The notes below the pieces were generated by a model. That model did not search any database. It had not been told where the DNA came from and saw only the letters and a program-made list of their open reading frames with translations. Below are positions 59,814 through 64,000 of a stretch of 64,000 bases of DNA, piece after piece (position 1 is the first letter of the stretch; each line of letters opens with the position of its first letter). The position numbers and the translations under genes are program-made. The DNA is from CADCTB01 sp038214685. GTDB taxonomy: Bacteria > Actinomycetota > Acidimicrobiia > Acidimicrobiales > AC-14. The stretch lies in assembly GCA_038214685.1 (NCBI GenBank), contig JBBQRO010000002.1:1-64000 (forward strand), in the 5' to 3' direction.

Positions 59814-61616
59814 CTACAGGTACTGGCCGGTACCGACACGCTCGATGGCCCGTCCCCCGGTGGCTTCCTTGCCCTTGGACATCAGGGTGCGGACGTAGGT
59901 GATCCTCTCGCCCTTCTTGCCCGAGATCTTGGCCCAGTCGTCCGGGTTAGTGGTGTTGGGCAGGTCCTCGTGCTCCTTGTACTCCTGCTTGATGCTCTCC
60001 AGGAGGTCGGAGGTGCGGATGCCCCGACTCTGGCCGGCGATGACCCGCTTGATGGCCAACTTCTTCGCCCGGCGCACGATGTTCTCGATCATGGCGCCCG
60101 ACGAGAAGTCCTTGTAGTACAGGATCTCCTTGTCACCGTTCTGGTAGGTGACCTCGAGGAAGCGGTTGTCGTCGTCGTCCTTGTACATCTCGGCCACGGT
60201 CGTCTCGATCATGGAGGCGACCGCCTTGTCCCGGTCGCCACCGCCCAGGCTGGTCACCTCGCCTTCGTCCAGGGGCAGGTCAGAGGTGAGGTACCGGCTG
60301 AAGATCTGGGTGGCGGCGGTGATGTTGGGACGCTCGATCTTGATCTTCACGTCGAGGCGGCCGGGGCGCAGGATGGCGGGGTCGATGAGGTCTTCGCGGT
60401 TCGAGGCGCCGATGACGATCACGTTCTTCAGCGTCTCCACGCCGTCGATCTCGGCCAGGAGCTGGGGCACGATCGTGGCCTCCATGTCGGAGGAGATGCC
60501 GGTACCCCGGGTGCGGAACAGCGAGTCCATCTCGTCGAAGAAGACGATGACGGGCACGCCCTCCTCCGCCTTCTCCCGGGCCCGCTGGAAGACCAGGCGG
60601 ATCTGGCGCTCGGTCTCCCCCACGTACTTGTTGAGCAGCTCGGGCCCCTTGATGTTCAGGAAGTAGCTGCGGGCCGCCTTGTTACCGGTGACCTGGCTGA
60701 CCTTCTGGGCCAGGGAGTTGGCCACCGCCTTGGCGATGAGGGTCTTGCCACAGCCCGGGGGTCCGTAGAGCAGGATGCCCTTGGGCGCCGGCAGCTTGTG
60801 CTCGATGAACAGGTCGCGGTGCAGGAACGGCAGCTCGACCGCATCGGTGATCATCTCGATCTGGTCGTCGAGGCCGCCCACGTCCTCGTAGGAGACGTCG
60901 GGCACCTCTTCGAGGATCAGCTCCTCCACCTCGGGGCGGGGCAGGCGCTCGAGCAGCAGCCCGGTGCGGGAGTCCATGAGGATGGAGTCGCCGGCCCGCA
61001 GCTTCTCGCCCATGAGCGACTCGGCCAGCTCGACCACCCGCTCCTCGTCGGCCCGCCCGACCACGATGGCGCGGCGGCCGTCCTCCAGCAGCTCCTTCAG
61101 GGTGATGACCTCACCCGACAGCTCGGCGGCGCGGGCCAGGACCACGTTGAGCGACTCGTTGAGCACGACCTCCTGGCCCCGGGTGAGCTCGATGTCCTCC
61201 AGCTCGGGGTGCAGGGCGACGCGCATCTTGCGGCCGGCGGAGAACACGTCGACCGTGCCGTCGTCGTTGCGGGACAGGAGGGTACCGTAGGCCGAGGGCG
61301 GCTGGGTGAGCTTCTCGACTTCGCGGCGCAGCTCGGCGATGTGGTCGCGAGCCTCACGCAGGGTGTAGGAGAGCTTCTCGTTCTGCGACGTGGCCTGGGC
61401 CAGCTGCCCCTTGGTCTCCAGCAGGCGCTCCTCCAGGGTCCGCACCCGCTTGGGCGCGTCCTGCAGCTTCCGCCGGAGGCCGATGACCTCCTCCTCCAGT
61501 GACTTGACCTGCTCGAGCAGGCTCTCGACCTGCTGCTCGTAGGCTGACAGCCGACGTTCGTACTCAGAACTCGACGTCGGACTCACCTCCTCGGGCTCCC
61601 TCGAACGAAGAACCAC
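59814..61616 (-). CDS. arc: Arc/Mpa, proteasomal AAA+ ATPase
   Basis: A 600-residue ring ATPase. An N-terminal coiled coil (about 15-100) binds Pup; two OB domains follow (about 105-250); the AAA module has Walker A YGPPGCGKTLIAKA, Walker B VIVFFDEMDSLF and sensor VIGASNREDLIDPAI. The C-terminus GQYL is the tail that opens the 20S gate. It unfolds pupylated proteins. The start is GTG 61616; no clear ribosome-binding site is seen. Confidence 0.96.
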   Translation of the reverse strand: MVLRSREPEEVSPTSSSEYERRLSAYEQQVESLLEQVKSLEEEVIGLRRKLQDAPKRVRTLEERLLETKGQLAQATSQNEKLSYTLREARDHIAELRREVEKLTQPPSAYGTLLSRNDDGTVDVFSAGRKMRVALHPELEDIELTRGQEVVLNESLNVVLARAAELSGEVITLKELLEDGRRAIVVGRADEERVVELAESLMGEKLRAGDSILMDSRTGLLLERLPRPEVEELILEEVPDVSYEDVGGLDDQIEMITDAVELPFLHRDLFIEHKLPAPKGILLYGPPGCGKTLIAKAVANSLAQKVSQVTGNKAARSYFLNIKGPELLNKYVGETERQIRLVFQRAREKAEEGVPVIVFFDEMDSLFRTRGTGISSDMEATIVPQLLAEIDGVETLKNVIVIGASNREDLIDPAILRPGRLDVKIKIERPNITAATQIFSRYLTSDLPLDEGEVTSLGGGDRDKAVASMIETTVAEMYKDDDDNRFLEVTYQNGDKEILYYKDFSSGAMIENIVRRAKKLAIKRVIAGQSRGIRTSDLLESIKQEYKEHEDLPNTTNPDDWAKISGKKGERITYVRTLMSKGKEATGGRAIERVGTGQYL

Positions 61617-61756
61617 CGTACACCGGGCCTTCTACGAACCAGGGTAGCCCGATGAGCTGGTTTTCCTGGCCGATTCCGTGTAAATTGAATGCGTAGCCCT
61701 AGTAAGGGCAGCCCTGCCGAGGGCACCCCCCCCGATCGAAGAAGGAAGAGGCTCCC

Positions 61757-61999
61757 ATGGCGATGAAGGTCTGGATCGATCAGGATCTGTGCACCGGCGA
61801 TGGCCTCTGCGAGGAGATCGCCCCCGACGTCTTCACTCTGCTCGACGACGGGCTCGCCTACGTCAAAGAGGGCAGCAAGGTGTTCAGCGACCCCGGTGGC
61901 GTCGAGGGCTTGGGCGTCGTGCCGGCGGGCCAGGAGGACGGCACCATCGAGTCCGCCGAGGAGTGCCCCGGCGAGTGCATCTTCATCGAAGTCGACTAG
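61757..61999 (+). CDS. small ferredoxin
   Basis: An 80-residue ferredoxin with VWIDQDLCTGDGLCEEIAPD at the start (in part CTGDGLC) and EECPGECIFIEV at the end. Two cysteines near the N-terminus and a C-x3-C pair at the end are fewer than in two-cluster ferredoxins, so it probably holds one [3Fe-4S] or [4Fe-4S] cluster. GGAAGAGG lies six bases before ATG 61757. It is divergent from arc. Confidence 0.9.
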   Translation: MAMKVWIDQDLCTGDGLCEEIAPDVFTLLDDGLAYVKEGSKVFSDPGGVEGLGVVPAGQEDGTIESAEECPGECIFIEVD

Positions 62000-62026
62000 T
62001 CGCCCTTCGCTGCGCTCGGGCGAGTC
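61994..62026. terminator. hairpin between ferredoxin and msrB
   Basis: TCGCCC (62000-62005) and GGGCGA (62018-62023) form a stem, extended by GAC and GTC with a bulge. It lies between two convergent genes and may end both. Confidence 0.5.
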
Positions 62027-62043
62027 AATCAGTCGGTTGCGAT

Positions 62044-62442
62044 TCAGTCGGTCTTGGGCTCGAGTTCCAGGGACACGCTGTTGATGCAGTAGCGCTCTCC
62101 GGTCGGGCCCGGCCCGTCGGGGAAAACGTGGCCCAGGTGGCCGCCGCAGGCCCGGCAGGTCACCTCGGTGCGGCGCATGCCGAACTTGCGGTCCTCGTGG
62201 AGTTCCACCGCCTCGGCCACCGCCGGCGCAGTGAAGCTGGGCCAGCCGGTGCCCGACTCGAACTTGGTGTCGGAACTGAAGAGGGCGGCGCCACAGGCTG
62301 CGCAGCGGTACATGCCGTCGTCCTTGGAGTAGGCGTACTTGCCCGTGCCGGCCCGCTCGGTGCCCTTGCGCCGGAGCACTTCGTACTGCTCGGGCGTCAG
62401 CTGCTGGCGCCACTCGTCGTCGGTCTTCGCCACGTCGCTCAT
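62044..62442 (-). CDS. msrB: peptide-methionine (R)-S-oxide reductase
   Basis: A 132-residue MsrB. The zinc cysteines are in YRCAACGAALF and VTCRACGGHLGHV; the catalytic Cys is in GERYCINSVSL. It reduces methionine-R-sulfoxide in proteins. A TAGCCT box lies seven bases before ATG 62442. The 3' end faces the ferredoxin gene. Confidence 0.95.
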   Translation of the reverse strand: MSDVAKTDDEWRQQLTPEQYEVLRRKGTERAGTGKYAYSKDDGMYRCAACGAALFSSDTKFESGTGWPSFTAPAVAEAVELHEDRKFGMRRTEVTCRACGGHLGHVFPDGPGPTGERYCINSVSLELEPKTD

Positions 62443-62449
62443 GGCCACC

Positions 62450-62455
62450 AGGCTA
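62450..62455 (-). promoter_or_regulatory. -10 box of msrB, leaderless
   Basis: TAGCCT on the minus strand ends seven bases before ATG 62442. Confidence 0.5.
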
Positions 62456-62470
62456 CGCCCCTCCGGATCT

Positions 62471-63646
62471 CTATCCGAGGCAGGGCCCGGTGCCGGCTGT
62501 AGCCCGGCGCTCGGCGGCCAGGACCTCGCGGAGCTCGGAGACGGCCAGGGCGTAGGCCGTACTCGCACTGTCACGGGAGATGGCGAACGCCACCCCGATG
62601 ACGGCTCCGTCGACGTCCACCAGCGCTCCGCCGGAGTCACCCGGGGCCAGATCGGCGGCCAGCACGTAGACGGCACGCCGGGTGACGCCCACCTCGTAGA
62701 GGTCACGACCCAGGGCGTTGACCTGCTGGCGGATGGCGGCCGGAGAGACCTCCAGCGCGGTCTGGCCGTCGGGATGACCGAACACCCCGGCGGTGGTACC
62801 CAGTTTGCCGTTGGCGAGTGGAAGCGGCGCCTGGTCGAGGCCAGGCACATCGAGCAGGGCGAGGTCGCGTGCCGGGTCGAAGACGACGACCTCGGCGCGC
62901 AGGCGGCGTCCGTCGGGCCGCACGACGTTGGTGCGGCGCTGGCCGGCGACCACATGGGCGTTGGTGACCACCAGGTCGGGAGCGACGGTGAAGCCGCTGC
63001 CGTCTCGTTGGAAGCGGCAGGCTACGCCCTCGACCTTGACCGTGCTGGCGGACACCCGGGCCACGACCTGGGGACGCAGCCCGGACGCCGTGGGAGGCGG
63101 GCCGGTGTCGAGGGCGGGGATGAGGCCGTTGAACACGTGCGGCGCTCCGCCCGGGCCGGTCAGGCGGCGTAGAGCCTGCGACGTCTCCGGCGGCTCGGGG
63201 AAGGCGGCGTCGATGGCCCGGGCCAGCGCCGAGTCACGGGTGAGCCCGGACAACGAACCCGTGACCTCGCCCAGCGGCGGCAGGACGAGCAGCCACATGC
63301 CCATGACCACGGCCAGGGGGGCCATCACCGCCCCGGCCACCTTGTCCCACCGCCGGGCCGGGCCCTCCTCGGGGAGCATGGCCCGCCGGAACTGGCGCCC
63401 GACGACGAGGCCCGCCCGCTGGCCGGCGAACCCGGCGCTGATGAACACCAGGACCGCCACCATCAGGCGCAGGCCGGGGTCCTGGCCGCCCAGGGTGGTG
63501 GCGACGGAGGGCAGGACCAGGGTCGCCACCACGAGCGACTGGATCAACAGGACCCACGAGGTGGCGCCGGTGAGCAGTCCGAGCCGCCACCCTCCGCCGA
63601 TGGACGTGACCATCAGGATGGCGATGACCAGGTCGAGGACGTTCAC
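62471..63646 (-). CDS. MarP-like membrane serine protease (CvpA-trypsin fusion)
   Basis: A 391-residue protein: four membrane helices in a CvpA-like domain (about 5-130) and a trypsin-like domain (about 195-391) with His231 in VVTNAHVV, Asp261 in DPARDLALLDV and Ser338 in PGDSGGAL. Cys210 and Cys389 lie where mycobacterial MarP has its regulatory disulfide. MarP protects against acid and oxidants by cleaving a cell-wall hydrolase. No RBS is obvious at ATG 63646. Confidence 0.9.
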   Translation of the reverse strand: MNVLDLVIAILMVTSIGGGWRLGLLTGATSWVLLIQSLVVATLVLPSVATTLGGQDPGLRLMVAVLVFISAGFAGQRAGLVVGRQFRRAMLPEEGPARRWDKVAGAVMAPLAVVMGMWLLVLPPLGEVTGSLSGLTRDSALARAIDAAFPEPPETSQALRRLTGPGGAPHVFNGLIPALDTGPPPTASGLRPQVVARVSASTVKVEGVACRFQRDGSGFTVAPDLVVTNAHVVAGQRRTNVVRPDGRRLRAEVVVFDPARDLALLDVPGLDQAPLPLANGKLGTTAGVFGHPDGQTALEVSPAAIRQQVNALGRDLYEVGVTRRAVYVLAADLAPGDSGGALVDVDGAVIGVAFAISRDSASTAYALAVSELREVLAAERRATAGTGPCLG

Positions 63647-63660
63647 GGGGCTCCCGCCTC

Positions 63661-63720
63661 GTCAGAGTGTCCGGAACGGCCTCCCGGGCCGTCAGAGTGT
63701 CCGGAACGGCCTCCCGGGCC
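63661..63720. repeat. perfect 30-bp tandem duplication
   Basis: Two identical 30-base units starting GTCAGAGTGTCC occupy 63661-63690 and 63691-63720. The second, with the following bases, forms GAACGGCC...GGCCGTTC, a terminator-like stem for the trmI transcript. Confidence 0.9.
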
Positions 63721-63745
63721 GTTCATGTCACGTCGGCGAGGTCGT

Positions 63746-64000
63746 TCATCCCAGCGGCTGGTCGGCCGGCCGCCGAGCTGAGGTCAGGAACCCGGTATGG
63801 GCCACCATGCGGTGGTCAGGGCGCACCGACTGGCCCTCGACGTGCCACGAACGCTGTAGCACCTCGATGGTCTCGGCCAGCATGAACGACGCCCCGTCGA
63901 GCGCCTCGCGCAGCTGGGCGACCTGGCCGATGGTGGGCAGGTAGGAAACCAGGATGCCGCCTGGGCGCAATGCAGTGAGCGCGTGCTTCACCACCCGCCA
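63746..64000 (-). CDS. trmI: TrmI-like tRNA (adenine-N1)-methyltransferase, C-terminal fragment
   Basis: The last 84 residues of a class I methyltransferase: VVKHALTALRPGGILVSYLPTIGQ (in part LRPGGILVSYLPT) is the post-motif strand pair of TrmI, followed by VAQLREAL and EVLQRSWHVEGQSVRPDHRMV. The gene continues beyond the window. TrmI makes m1A58 in tRNA. trmI upstream of arc is a common actinobacterial order. Confidence 0.88.
   Translation of the reverse strand, partial: WRVVKHALTALRPGGILVSYLPTIGQVAQLREALDGASFMLAETIEVLQRSWHVEGQSVRPDHRMVAHTGFLTSARRPADQPLG

Noticed and set aside
59970..61502. A 510-codon plus-strand frame opposite arc
   Set aside because: Antisense shadow of the strongly conserved ATPase gene; composition is not protein-like.
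63661..63720. Two 30-bp direct repeats as a CRISPR array
   Set aside because: The units are directly adjacent with no spacer, and no cas genes are present.

Overview
This window is chromosomal DNA from a high-GC actinobacterium. It carries a WhiB regulator, a complete Pup-proteasome locus (arc, dop, pup, prcB, prcA, pafA, pafB, pafC), a short archaeal/eukaryotic-type prolyl-tRNA synthetase, and many genes with a TANNNT -10 box 6-10 bases before the start codon, as in leaderless actinobacterial mRNAs. The Acidimicrobiia are a reasonable guess, but that is inference.

Layout. 1-4.0 kb: end of an HNH endonuclease gene, a (CGGGG)7 run, a response regulator/histidine kinase pair and a membrane protein. 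4.0-9.4 kb: whiB, a small Cys-rich protein, a rhodanese-CBS gene with an in-frame TGA, a flavin-dependent oxidoreductase, YceH and a DUF2207 membrane protein. 9.4-14.8 kb: a partner-switching signalling module (two SpoIIE-type phosphatases, two RsbW-like ATPases, one unknown protein, a small ORF). 14.8-18.9 kb: small membrane proteins, an M15 peptidase lipoprotein, a SoxR-like regulator with a divergent target, and an intradiol dioxygenase. 18.9-24.8 kb: an ABC exporter, fur-katG and small genes. 24.8-28.0 kb: a tight ECF sigma/anti-sigma/AhpD-like/radical SAM operon followed by a DoxX gene. 28-34.2 kb: an accessory stretch with an MFS pump, three decayed genes, an aminoglycoside-phosphotransferase-like gene, a Phd/VapC toxin-antitoxin pair and a GNAT gene, bordered by tRNA-Glu and tRNA-Gln. 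34.4-45.8 kb: gltX, proS, a leuB-ilvE operon behind a leader-peptide attenuator, greA, an IclR regulator and leuCD. 45.8-48.6 kb: unknown proteins, a CooC-like ATPase gene with an in-frame TGA, and lepB. 48.6-61.6 kb: the proteasome locus. 61.7-64 kb: ferredoxin, msrB, a MarP-like protease and the end of a trmI-like gene.

The strongest unexpected signal is a pair of candidate selenoproteins. The rhodanese-CBS gene (5121-5771) and the CooC-like gene (47186-47959) are each interrupted once, by TGA, at a position that is cysteine in relatives as I recall them, with the reading frame intact on both sides. In both, a perfect hairpin with the same five-base loop (CGUGC) starts its loop 20 or 21 bases after the UGA, which fits the bacterial SECIS pattern. 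The second notable signal is an undisguised branched-chain amino-acid attenuator before leuB: a 10-residue leader peptide ending Ile-Ser-Val-Leu-Leu, a competing hairpin, and a terminator with a U-tract.

How the genes fit together. Redox and stress control is a theme (SoxR, Fur-KatG, Tpx, MsrB, WhiB, MarP-like protease, ECF sigma with an AhpD-like protein). Leucine biosynthesis is controlled in two ways: the divergent IclR regulator beside leuCD, and attenuation of leuB-ilvE. The proteasome locus is on the minus strand and is interrupted by short plus-strand genes.
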